DNA from: Diphasiastrum complanatum | Taxonomy: Eukaryota; Streptophyta; Lycopodiopsida; Lycopodiales; Lycopodiaceae | NCBI GenBank assembly: GCA_029204225.1 | Contig: CM055092.1 | Coordinates: forward strand, 41,198,016 to 41,262,015 | Length of the DNA: 64,000 nt | Reading direction: 5' to 3' | In this document: piece by piece, positions 48,147-59,289 of the stretch | Layout of the letters: each line of letters begins with the position of its first letter | Numbering within the stretch: position 1 is the first letter of the stretch | Notes under the pieces: model-generated | Told to the model about the DNA's origin: nothing | Databases searched by the model: none | The model's input: the letters and a program-made list of their open reading frames with translations, nothing else | Program-made: the position numbers and the translations under genes

Positions 48147-49118
48147 TGGTCTAAGCAGGATTTACCATCGAAAGTGTTGAGTGGAAATCTTGACGTTTTC
48201 TCGAGAATCCGACGGAGTAAGCAACAAATGGTGGAATTGTGGGATTTTCTTCCCATTGGAAATATTCAATCGATTGTGTGGTAAGTGCACTACCAGGTTC
48301 ACAATCGGTTCGTTATTAGGCTTTTTGAATTGGTTTCTTGGAAGGAATTCCATGTCAATTTTGTTGTTGTCGATTACTCTATGGTTGGCATTTTTGTAAA
48401 GCAACGGTTACTTTATTGGTTGCTGGATTTTTCCCTACTATCTCTTATTCTTCTTATAAATGGTTACTGTATTTTAAATATTGTCTATTGCCTGTTCGGA
48501 AGCCGGTTTGGTTCTAAAATGGTGGGAATAGGCTGGAATAGAAGCAAAAATACTCTAATCATTTGGCTGTTGAGTGTTGGTCATGATTGGCAGGTTGCAT
48601 GTCTGCTTACTGTGGAATCACAGGTTTATGCTTCATTTTTCAGCAATCTAACAGTTTGATTGCAGGATTGGGAGCCTATAAAGCCATTCCTGAGGATGGT
48701 TGGGTTCAGATTTGATGACTATTTGTTAAAGTAGTTGTAATAGCCTGCAAAACTAGGTTTTCTAGAAAATTTTGGCAGCATAAGTGCTGTTTTTCATGCA
48801 CAGTGAAGCAAAACCCTGCAAAATCTTGTATTAAAACCATTGTTTGTGCTGGAAACAAGTAAATGCATGTAAAGCTAACAGTAAATCACTACAAAGGCAG
48901 AGGTAATCTGCAAAGGACAGTAGATGTATGTGCCTTGCTGCTTCCTACAATCAAAAGCTTGGAAAACTATGTTTTAAACCCCTAAAAGATAGTATTGGAA
49001 TGTTGTTGGTCGCTGTCCTCCAAAGCACCTTAAAACATGCAAATGTCAAGCATTGTGTGTGTGGTGATGGTGGGCGTTTTCTTTGCCCTCATCTCCCACC
49101 CGTTTGCGCCTCCATGAA

Positions 49119-49120
<2 letters not shown>
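48147..49120 (+). other. Leader of the LTR element, no gag recognised
   Basis: About 1 kb with only short frames. A gag would be expected after the primer site but none is visible. Confidence 0.4.

Positions 49121-49169
<49 letters not shown>
49121..49169. repeat. (CT)n microsatellite
   Basis: About 24 uninterrupted CT units. Confidence 0.97.
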
Positions 49170-49173
<4 letters not shown>

Positions 49174-49399
49174 ATGGAGTAGTTGTTAAGGATTTTTGTG
49201 GCATTGACGGGTAATTCCGGTTTTTTATTGATTAGAACCCATTTGCCGATCCATTGGTATAATTTGTGAATGAAAGCACATGTGGTCTGTAAATTGGTTT
49301 TTTTGTAGACATTGCTAGGTTCAGTAACTATTATACCCATTATGAATGTGTTAACTGAATGAAATTATTTTTTAATTTTTAGTTGGAAAGCAAATGGAT

Positions 49400-49620
49400 A
49401 CTGATGAAATTCTGGAAACAGCTACCTCATGGACTTCCACCCGCTCGGTCGTTGGATCATAAGATAGATCTTTTGCCCGATAGTCGTCCTATCTTCAGAC
49501 AACATATTGGTTTAGTCAGAAGGAAGAGGAGGAAGTGGCTAGGCAGATCGAGGAGTATCTCAGGATGGGACACATAAGACCAAGTAAATGGACTGCGCCC
49601 CTGACTTGGTTGGAAAGTGC
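49400..49620 (+). pseudogene. Ty3/gypsy reverse-transcriptase N-terminal fragment
   Basis: LPHGLPPARSLDHKIDLLPD then SRPIFRQH. After a one-base frameshift it reads EEEVARQIEEYLRMGHIRPS. This matches the conserved RT entry of chromovirus-type elements (LP..R..DH.I.L.PG..P...E....K.I.EYL..G.IRPS). It breaks off before the catalytic region. It may belong to the element whose LTR is at 47639. Confidence 0.82.
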
Positions 49621-51830
49621 TAAATGAAGGGCTACAATATGGTTGGCTAATTTGAACCCGTACGATCTGATTGGTTTATTTTTGTGAAGTTGCCCATGGC
49701 AATGAAACATGCCAAAGATGTCCCCAACCCCAAAAAATGGGCTTGACTTGCCCTCCATGGCATGGGTCCCATGCCACCTCATCTGCCACATGGTGGCAAC
49801 TCAAGCTAAGTTTGAAAAGGGGGGGTGGGGGACCCATTTTCCCTCCCTAGACCAATGGGAGGACTCCATTTCAAATTTGGGACTTGACAGACATGGTAGG
49901 GTGAAACCGGCATAAAAGACTCTTGCAAATGGGCATACATAATATGATAATTTAATAAAGATATGCTATTTACGAGACACATGTTTTGTCACATCATTTT
50001 TCTTTAAGGTGCCACATGGTGAGACCGCAAACTTTACATGTGAAGTAGTGCCTTTTAGATATAGGGCACTTGGATCATGTCCATTTACACAATAGGGGAC
50101 CACATCAATATTTAAGTTACATCACTTTTGACACTTGAGCCTTCACAATCATATACATTATTCAGTACGTGTTAAAGTGAGTTTTGGTACAACAAATGAC
50201 TAACTTCCATAATAATGTGACTAAACCAATGAAGTTGGCATCACTTCACATTATTTCTAACATTAGCTTGGGTAAGCAACATTGTCCAAGTTTTGATGTA
50301 CAATAGAGAGATCCTATTTTGTATGTGGCAAAAAAGTAGTTTTTAAGTACATCCCACATGAGTATTGGTAAAACACTTCTCTTTTTTTGAAGTTGTTTCA
50401 CTATTTCTAACCTTTTGTTAAAAAATTACTTAGAGCATTAGATTAATCATGAGAACCATAGTCCAATCACATCCCTCGTATCAAGTAACTTGAGAAGTGA
50501 AGGGTCTTAGTGTGATAGTGAACTTCATATGTGAGTTATCTTTATACTAGCCTATTGGAAGCTCATGGTTTTGTAGTCAACCAAAGGTCCTTAACAAATG
50601 CTTAATTTTTGAGCTAGAGCATTTGTTAACTTTAAGATGAAAGCAAAGTTTCAAGTTAATGGTTCAACTTGTGCTACCCTATTGCAATTTTATTGATATT
50701 ACAATAACATGGATGGTTTAAAAACAAAAAAAAACAAAAAAAAACTTCCAAAGCTTTTGCTCATTATGTGTGCTAAAATTGAGTACAGTGGAAAATACAT
50801 TTTTTTACAGCATAACTTTGTCAAAATGCTTCCAACTGCCCCTGGTAAATGATTACATGTAGATCATTATGTAAAACAATTTTGAATTCCACTATCACGT
50901 GTAAGATATAAGAATGTTTGGACTGGGTAGATTGATGTTGTTATAGTCTAATATGTGCATTTCTACTTTTAGTAAGAGGAGATCTTTAAGATGATGCAAA
51001 TGACTTAAGTTGTAAACATTATGTGCAACTATGTCTTTAATATTTGAGATATTTCCTATCAACTAGGAGTTTTATTACCAATCTACATTTATGTATGCTT
51101 TCATAGAAGATTCTTAGCATATATAAGAATTTTTGTGTTTTTCCATTTTATTAGGGCGTTGAAGATTCATTAGCTTTACATCAAGCTTTGCATTAGTTTT
51201 CAATGCTTGGCAATATTTCCTAGCTTAGGTACAAGGCATATTAAATATGCATACAAGGGTTAGTGCACCAAACGATTCATTAAAGAATGAACATAAACAT
51301 AAACATATCTTTATTGGCTAGAAAAGAAATAGGGAGAAAATTTCTTTGTGATAAATTAAAAAAATTAGTCTGAGCTCTAATACTAATGATTACTGGGTGT
51401 AGTTACTTGACCCTAGTAGTGACCAAACTAGTAACTACCATGCTTGCCGATTTGGAAAAATAATTGCATCAATTACAACACAGCCATACTTACAATCCCC
51501 TCACTCTCAACGGTGGTGTAGGGTCGTTATGTGATTAAGTTCTTTTTGGTCTCAAGCTAGAGTGCTTACAATGTTCTTTCTCACCTCAAGGGCAATTCAA
51601 GGGTGACCATGGCTCCTATACTAGGTCAATGTATGACTAGGAAAATCTTGTTATTCCAACTGAATGACGATAATGGCTCTCAACTGAGGTGTCTCAACCA
51701 AGGTCAATGCTAGCCTGAGCCATTTAATGCTTAAGGCTTGCCTATGACTATTGGAACCTTGACTATAATCAATGCATAGCCCAGTGGTTCAAATAATAAT
51801 ATGTTATTAAACTATTTGTGCCCACGAATC
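49621..51830. other. 2.2 kb AT-rich, nothing recognised
   Basis: No coherent ORF, RNA gene or repeat family beyond short homopolymer runs. Confidence 0.45.
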
Positions 51831-51849
51831 TAAAGTTTGACAGATTATT

Positions 51850-52955
51850 GCCTTGACACATGAAGGAATTGGGGGAGGCCATTTCTCCTCTGATGCTACT
51901 ACTAGGGCAATTCTTCTGGCAAGATTTTGGTGGCCAACCCTTTTCAAAGACACTTACGCATATATAAAAGTTTGCGACGTTCGCCAACGCGCAAAGAATA
52001 CAAAAAGAGCTGATGACAATCTCCTTACTCCAATACTTGAAAGTGAAGCATTTCACAAATGGGGTATTGATTTTGTTGGACCTATTAGTCCATCAACACG
52101 TGGCACACAATCACGATATATCTTGATTGCCACTGATTATGCAACAAAGTGGATAGAGGCTAGAGCAACACGAAAAGCAAATGCAAAGTCGGTAGCACGC
52201 TTCCTCTATGAAAACATGATCACTAGATTTGGTTGTCCAATAGAGCTTGTTAGTGATCGAGGTTCTCACTTCCTTAATGAAGTAATCAACAGTTTACTGA
52301 CTCATTACTTCATTATCCACCGAAAGAGTACCCCATACTATCTTAGATGCAATGGATTAGCTGAGTCTAGGAATAAAACGATTTGTAAAATCTTAACCAA
52401 GATAGTAGAAACTAGTTGATCAGATTGGAAAACAAAGTTATTCTCTACTATCTGGGCATATTGCACAATGCCAAAGCGAGCCACGGAGTGAAAAACACCG
52501 TTTGAGTTGGTATATGGCCAAGAGACTGTTATGCGAGTAGAATGATTAATTCCATCCTTACGCGTCACTTTAGCTTATGCCACTGACTTGTGTGACGATA
52601 ATGCTTATCAACACCAAGTTCAGAATCGACTTTTCAGGTTGACAAAACTGTGTGAGACACGACTTATATCTACCATGCACAATTAGTCCACAAACGACGA
52701 CAAAAGTCCTGCCATGATCATCATGTCCGGACTAAGGATATTCACGATGGTGATAAAGTTTTACTTTACACATCTTTCAAAGTCCATCCAAGAAAATTGA
52801 AATTCTGTAGCCAAGGTCCTTACGTTGTCCAGAAAATTTTCACAAATGGTGTTGTGCAATTAGAGACCTAGAAGGCATACCCCTTGACACCTTAGTCAAT
52901 GGTAGCCACCTACGGCAATACTATGAAGGCACATTTACGATTGATCCTATTTAAA
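51850..52955 (+). pseudogene. Ty3/gypsy integrase, near-complete but damaged
   Basis: 51853-52419 is open for 188 codons. The zinc region HEGIGGGHFSSDATTRAILL...KVCDVRQRAK lacks the second Cys (R in its place). The core is WGIDFVGPISPSTRG, ATDYATKWIEARATRKANAK, ITRFGCPIELVSDRGSHFLN and CNGLAESRNKTICKILTKI, retaining D, D and E. The C-terminal part (to about 52955) is broken but ends with the recognisable VNGSHLRQYYEG. It is closely related to the integrase at 33995-34518, so both belong to one non-chromovirus gypsy family. It has no RT upstream. Confidence 0.9.
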
Positions 52956-52959
52956 AAGG

Positions 52960-54340
52960 ACTTTCGGGTTATTACTTTTTCTCTATTTTTTTTCTTTCTC
53001 TGATTCATCTTCTATGTATAAAAGTCAGAGTTATTTTTTTCCATGTGTTTTTTCCGTGTATATTCCTACCCACATTTTTTGAAAACCATTAGTTTGTTGA
53101 TACTTACTTTTGGCAAATACAAACATATGTGAAGACTCCATTTTTTTAAGCACAGTCTCAAAACTTAATTTTTCGATTTTTGCCAATTTTTGATACTCTC
53201 TATTTTTTGGTCTCTTGTTGATTTTTCCATACTTTAAAATTTTTCGATACCAGACTCTAATTTTTCAGATTTTTTTGATAAGGAATCGACGCAAAAATAA
53301 TTTCGTAATTTTTCAAGTCATTTCTAATTTCTTCAATTCTCTGTCATTTTTTTTTTTGATACTTGAGATTTTCTAGAAAAAAACCACAAAAAGAAAAAAG
53401 ACTAAAAAAATCCGAGATTTTTTCGAGTCATCACCAATTTTTTCAAATTTTTTTGAATTTGTATCGACTCAAAAAATCCAAGGTTTTTTTACATTCTTGA
53501 AAAAAATTTCGATACTTTTCATGTTTTCGAGTCTTTGTGATTTTTCAAGTCATTGAAAATTCTCGATAGTTTACAATTTTCCGATCCGTTATACATTTTT
53601 TTGATACATTGTTTTCTCGAATCACTCTCATTTGTTTGAGGCCTTGTTATTATTCGACCCTAAATTCCATTCGCCAATTTCCGTGATAACTTGCATCCGA
53701 CGCCTATAAATTTTTCCTATAAATTCGTCGTCTGCCTCTTCCTTTCTTATCTCACAATTCTCATGAGAGCTCATGTCAGATTAACAAATCTCTGGCGCTT
53801 TTCATGATTTCAGATCCAATTTAGCCGATTACAACTGCACACTGACCGCTCTCACAGATTCTTTCATTTGTTTTTTCATCCTAGGCTTCTGCACCCGCAT
53901 GCATCCGACACAACAGTTCTTCGCATCCGCCATCAATTGTATCCATCCCTTGTAGCCGCCAAGTCCATCTGCCATCTGTATCCATCAATGTACATTCCAG
54001 TTGCATCCGCCTATGATCAGCAAACAGTTCCATCCGACAAAAAATTTGCATCTGCCAGTATTTCTACCATCTGCGTCCACCAAGTGCATCTGCCATCCTA
54101 AGTTTTTTGCATTCAACTACACTCTATAAACAATTCCATCGCCCAACTACATGTGCTCAGTTTCCCTTGACTCTGTTTGACGTCCTACTTTTCTTTTTTA
54201 TTGCATTCGCCACCACCTATCTGTCTCAATAAGTTTTTTTCAAGTCTGCTTGCTTTTTGAGTTTGTGAGTTTTTTGAGCTTTTGCACTTTTTTGATAACC
54301 TGCATTTTTTGAGCTTTCTCACTGTTGTGATTTTTTTTCG
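52960..54340 (+). other. Post-integrase spacer rich in TTTTTCGA words
   Basis: T-rich with degenerate TTTTTCGAGTC and CGACTCAAAAAATC words to about 53660, then a CATCCGCC-type low-complexity stretch (53860-54110). No ORF recognised. Confidence 0.55.
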
Positions 54341-54418
54341 AGTCTCTCAATGTTTTTCTCCTACCTCTGTATTTTTTCGATACATTTGCATCCAACACTA
54401 CTACAGAGATTTCAAAAA

Positions 54419-55823
54419 ATGGCCGAATCAGATTTAGATCAAGGTGCAGATGTACCAGAAATGTCTTTCACATTGAAATTGGTTCCATGTGAAGATAGTG
54501 TCGTGCACCAGTGGTACACACAAGCAGAAATTCTCTTCCAGCTACTCAAGTTCAAAATTCCAAAGTGGAAGGGACATCAACGCCTCTTGATGTATCAGGA
54601 TTATAAAAATTTTGCAGCCAAAGAGTTGATGTTCCGCATTGATATTCCCAATCTTCAACTCTATGTCTACTTGGTTGTTAGCAGTCTTACTACCTTCGGC
54701 TTCCCAAGTGGTCATAAAGAGAAACCGGTAAAGCTCACCAACATGCTGCAGCAATCCTATGCCAAATTCCTTGACACCTCAGTCAACAAGTGGAAGAACA
54801 AGGATGGCATCCTGCTCGAAGCCATCAAATCCAAAGAAGTAGGAGCTACATGTGCCTATCTCACCAGGTACACATTTACACGCAAGGCACATTTGTTACA
54901 GATTCTCCTCCAGATTTTTGCCATGCTTGGAGAATCCTATGAAGCCCGCTACAACATGTATAATTGGGCAGGATTCATCTCCCGACAGTTGACCAGTGCC
55001 TTACAAAAGAGAGCCCCAATCACATCATTGGACTACATCTTTTTTGATCTTGCTCGAAGTCAGTCCTCAATTGACTTGAAGCTTGCCTTAGCTCCAAGAG
55101 ATGTTGTTGTTAACCGAGACTAGACACCATCCACAACTTCAGCTACATCTTTTCCCCAAGCTGTTGCAGCTCATGAACATCGCATCAAGAAGAGACGTGA
55201 TCGGTCATCACCACCAGCTTCTCAACTTGCCGATACCACACCACTATCGAAGAAGCAAATTGGCCCCTGAATTCGACACGGAGTCCGATAACCCACTGCC
55301 ATCTATGACAAATCAAGTGACTCCGAGGAAACAGAAGAAGAAAATGGCTGGCTATGAAGATATTCCATCTAGCAGTGAAGACAATGAAGATAAAGACGAA
55401 GGTAGCCTCAGGCCGAGACACCCCAGACAACGACGAACCTCACCTGTTGCCTCCTCACCTTAGCTCTAGATCATGGACACCCAGTTACTAGTGCAATCAC
55501 CTGCTCGACGTACCAATTCTCAGTCCCCATCGGGACCACCTCCAATTCTTATATCACCCCCTTGTGTCCATCCGACTATGGCTTCTCTAGTGGCCATCCA
55601 CCCACAAGCAACAGTTTCAAGGAAGGGAGAAAGGGAGTTGCCTACAACTACACAAGCAGAAGACACAATTGCAGCTGATTCCACTCACGAAGACACAACA
55701 GAAGGGATAAGAGAAGCTGCACTTGATCAAGTACCGCAAGTGATAGTGGAAGTTCAGAAAATTCCAATGGTCGAAGAGAAAGTTGAAGATGTTGGATTAT
55801 TCTCCTTCTTACCAATCGACTAA
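54419..55823 (+). pseudogene. Extra ORF downstream of gypsy integrase, unknown function
   Basis: From ATG 54419 (an in-frame ATG at 54350 is less likely) the frame is open to TAG 55121: 234 codons of globular appearance (MAESDLDQGADVPEMSFTLK, VVHQWYTQAEILFQLLKFK, WAGFISRQLTSALQKRAPI). The same frame continues after the stop with a basic cluster (RIKKRRDR). After a frameshift an acidic tail (SSSEDNEDKDEG) is followed by RPRHPRQRRTSP. A further frame (55473-55823) is Pro/Ser/Thr- and Glu-rich. Position after integrase and before an LTR-like block matches where plant Athila- and SIRE-type elements carry an extra (env-like) ORF. I see no signal peptide or clear transmembrane helix, so env-like is only one option; a nuclear DNA- or RNA-binding protein fits the tail better. 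Confidence 0.6.
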
Positions 55824-55859
55824 TCGGTTTTAATCTTCATCCATTGTTTATCCAGTTCT

Positions 55860-57230
55860 ACGGATTTTTTCGTGTGTTTAGACAATCTGCAGAATTACAA
55901 GTATTTTAACACAGTCTGTAGAATTACACGGAGTTTACAACAGTCTCTTTTTTTGCCTGTCAGGAATCCCGTTGAAAAATGCAGTGTCGCCTTTTTCGCA
56001 TTTTTTGCTTGACAGAAATCTCGTGTAAAATCATAGTGTCACATTTTTTGCTTTTTTCAAATAGCCTCAAATATTAAGGAAATGACTTTGGCAAAGTGTG
56101 GGACAACCCTAAATGAGATTTAAGGGCAACTTCTCCTTTTTTGTCTTTTTTGTCTTTTTTGCAAAAAATCTGTCAGTGTCGTCTGTGGCTGTTTTAGTTC
56201 ATTTCTGTAGAGCTACAATTTTGGTTCATTTATGCAGACAAAACGTTTACAGCCAATTTCACCGCGTATCAACAATCAATGACAAGGACCGAATGGATGC
56301 GAGTGGATCACCAGCCAACTAGCAATCACAATTGATGACCTAATTTTCGTTTTTTTCAAAGAGCCTCAAATGTTAAGGAAATGACTCTAGCAAAGTGTGG
56401 GGCAACCCTAAATGAGATTTAAGAGTACCTTCTCCTTTTTCGTCGCATGTGGCTATTTTAGTTCATTTCTGCAGAGCTGCAATTTTGGTTCATTTATGCA
56501 GACAAAACATTTACGGCCAATTTCATTGCTTATCAGCAATCAATGACAAGGACCAGATGGATGTCAGCGGATCACCAGCTAATTGGCGATCACAATTGGC
56601 GACCTAATTTCTTAGTATAAATAGTTGTTCATATTCATACAGTTTCATTCATTAAAAATCAGAATTATCAGAAGCATTTGAATAGTTAGCTCTCTCTCTC
56701 AAGCCTGCGAGCTTGAACACTCCTGAGCATTCTAGCTCACTTTTCAGAGTTGTTTTAGAGATTGCTATTGCGCTACTGCTTATCAGCATTGCGCATTAAT
56801 TCAGACTTTCATTTTAGCCGCTCAAAGATAGCATAGAGTACGCAACTTCGATCCGCAACTTATTGTACTCATTTACTTCTGTTTCGTTTTGAAACAATAC
56901 TATTCTTTATTGCATTCAGCTTCGTCTCAGAATGTATGCGTTTTCTAGAGTTCTTTGCAACTAATTATTTGTCTGATAATTTTTTATGCTTAATTGTTTG
57001 GCTACGTAATCACTGTAGTACTGGTGATTTCAAGGTTAGTTACTATAAGTTCAAACGTGATTTCTATCACTATTTTCTTGTTTGAAATTGATAGACATAG
57101 TCATGCATTGAAAATATGAATATAGTTTATTCCACCATGCATGAAAAGTTTTCTTTCTAGACACACGAATTATTTTCATTCGTTTCTTTTTGAGCTAGAC
57201 CTATCTTCTACACACCACTTTCCGACAGAA
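55860..57230 (+). repeat. LTR-like block with internal tandem duplications and TATA box
   Basis: Two copies of a 52-bp unit (about 55950-56050) are followed by two copies of a 265-298-bp unit (56051-56348, 56349-56612). These share CAAAGTGTGGG.CAACCCTAA, CATTTATGCAGACAAAAC and GATCACCAGC. Next comes GTATAAATAG near 56616 and then a transcribed-looking CT-rich leader. This is how a U3 region with duplicated enhancer units looks, but neither LTR end nor a primer site could be fixed. Confidence 0.5.
56616..56625 (+). promoter_or_regulatory. TATA box of the LTR-like block
   Basis: GTATAAATAG directly after the duplicated units. Confidence 0.5.
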
Positions 57231-57252
57231 GACCCCTCTGCTCTAAAGCAAG

Positions 57253-58060
57253 ATGGCTTCATCAATGTAGACACTCTTGAAATACTTCAATGAAGGCGAT
57301 CTTGTAGAAGAGGAGGTGGAGACAGTTCCAAAGGCAGTTGCACGAGTCACGTCTAACATCCACTTCCACCACTACCACCACCATTATTGATACCACATTC
57401 ATCACCATCTCTCTTACCCCTGTTGCTACCATTCCTACCACCTTCATTAATATTGATAATAATTCTCAACTAACCATTCCATTATTGTCTCATCCCACAA
57501 TTTCTCAATTTTCCTTTTCTACTTACCATCGTTTTCCTACTGAGTTCCCCGTCCTTCTAGCCTATGACAGCTTGCCCGAAAGAGCGAAGGAGTCCTTGAA
57601 GTGGCATACTGAGATCTCTTACCACCTTCGTTGGATGGTAGACCAGTTAGCACAACAGACAAACTAGCTCAGAATGGCAAAGCAGGACCAACAGTTAAGA
57701 GACGCAGAGTTGCTGACAATTATGGAAAAGTTGCAGAGTGAAAGGGCCAAGAGATTGGAAGAGCAGAACCAATTTTTAAATTAGCTCCAGTCTCTCCAAG
57801 AGGTGCAAGACCAGTTCGAGCGTCGGTTAGATCTCATGACTCAGGAAAATAAGAGACTAATTGATGTGATGACAACAGTCAAGCAACCAATCAGGCCAGA
57901 AGATATAAAAGTTCTAGTTTTGTCTTTAGGAGCAACAATAAAAATGGAAAAGTATATCTCCTTAATCTAGAAACACGAAGCCCTGAAGAAGAACCATCAA
58001 ATTTTAGAAGACGAAAGCAACAAGAATATTGTCAACACTCAAAGAAAGCGTTGTCAAGAT
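57253..58060 (+). pseudogene. Thr-rich and coiled-coil ORF, unknown
   Basis: Starts MASSM, stop, TLLKYFNEGDLVEEEVETVP. A Thr-rich stretch follows in another frame (57338-57460), then FPTEFPVLLAYDSLPERAKE and WMVDQLAQQTN to a stop at 57665-57667. The same frame continues past that stop with heptad-like helices (LLTIMEKLQSERAKRLEEQN, QVQDQFERRLDLMTQENKRL). Three or more stops. It could be the 5' ORF of an element starting with the LTR-like block. Confidence 0.4.
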
Positions 58061-58084
58061 CCAAGAGTTCATGTACTTATCAAG

Positions 58085-59051
58085 ATTCAACATATTTGAA
58101 AATTGAACATACTTACTTTTGATGAAAGGTTTAATAAATATATTTGGTACCATTTGATCTATGTAGCAACATAATAGTTCAACCTGGTTGGCATAAAAAA
58201 ATTCTCTGGCAAAATAAAGTTGAATTTAAATGTGCTTGGTTTTCAAATGAAGACGAGAATTTAAGTTCAGACACATACAACTGAGATTGTCAAGAGAACT
58301 TGTTGTTGCATGAATGATATATCTTCTACCTTTGTTGAAGATATTGAGATGGATGTATGCTTTATGCTATTCAAATGTATTCATAATTGAATATCATTAT
58401 TGAGAATTAATGCAAGATTTACATACAATGCAATGACTATATATCTTGAATTGAAATGCTTATTATAAACATTTGAAGAGAATCATATGTGTATCCAATA
58501 GGAGTTAATTCTCTCAAACCAAGCTCAAGGAGCTTGTTTTAGACCATACAAGGCCTTATGCAGTTTGCATATTTTACTTTCTTGGCCTTTGACTTCAAAT
58601 CTTTCAAGTTAGAAGATGTAAATGTACTCATTTTTTACACCATTCAAGAAGGTTGACTTAGAATCTATTTAATGAATTTCAAGCTTTTTTTAAGCAAAAA
58701 GTGCAAGTAAGTTTTGATTGGCTGCATTTTGACTACTAGACTATAGGTCTCTATGTGATCGGTACCTTGAATCTCAAAATAGCCTTTGGTTATAAATCTA
58801 GGTTTCCTTTTTGAGATAGAGCCATTGGGATAATATTTTCTTTTGAAGATCCATTTAGTGTTGATTATCCTCTTCATGGAAGGGGATTCAACCAGAAATC
58901 TCAACCAAATGTGAGAATTATGAAAAAAAAAAAACTTGATGTAGGCCAAAATTATGTATAGAAGGTCATCCCACACATGTGGAGGCTGTTCCCAGGTGTA
59001 AAAGGTAGACATGCATGTAGAAAACCATCTGATATAGTCAAAGATTGACAT
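58085..59051 (-). pseudogene. Ty1/copia reverse transcriptase to RNase H remnant
   Basis: 59051-58665 contains the RT entry: INTKWIFKRKYYPNGSISKR, KPRFITKGYFEIQGTDHIET, YSLVVKMQPIK. Then STFLNGVKNE and CKLHKALYGLKQAP to about 58530. Around 58330-58090 the end of RNase H is visible (ENQAHLN, MVPNIFIKPF-like). The YVDD region between is deleted or unreadable. Confidence 0.82.
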
Positions 59052-59289
59052 TTGGCAATTTCTAGGTTTCTAGGTGGTGCAAAATCAATGAATGATGATG
59101 AGGCACTAAAAGTGGCATGCATGAAAGTACATGAAGCACATGTGTAAAACATGCCATATCAGGTCGTTCTCCCTCCACCAAGTAAATACTCCATTGGGGA
59201 GGTCATTTGGTATAGAAAACCAAGGAGAAAATAGAGCTAGTTTTGCACCAACAAAGATTTATCTCATTTGTCTTGCATTTTTTGTAATC

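Noticed and set aside
54419-55123. Host gene candidate instead of retroelement ORF
   Set aside because: No introns, a TAG and a frameshift, and direct position behind a gypsy integrase make an element-borne ORF more likely; kept as unknown.
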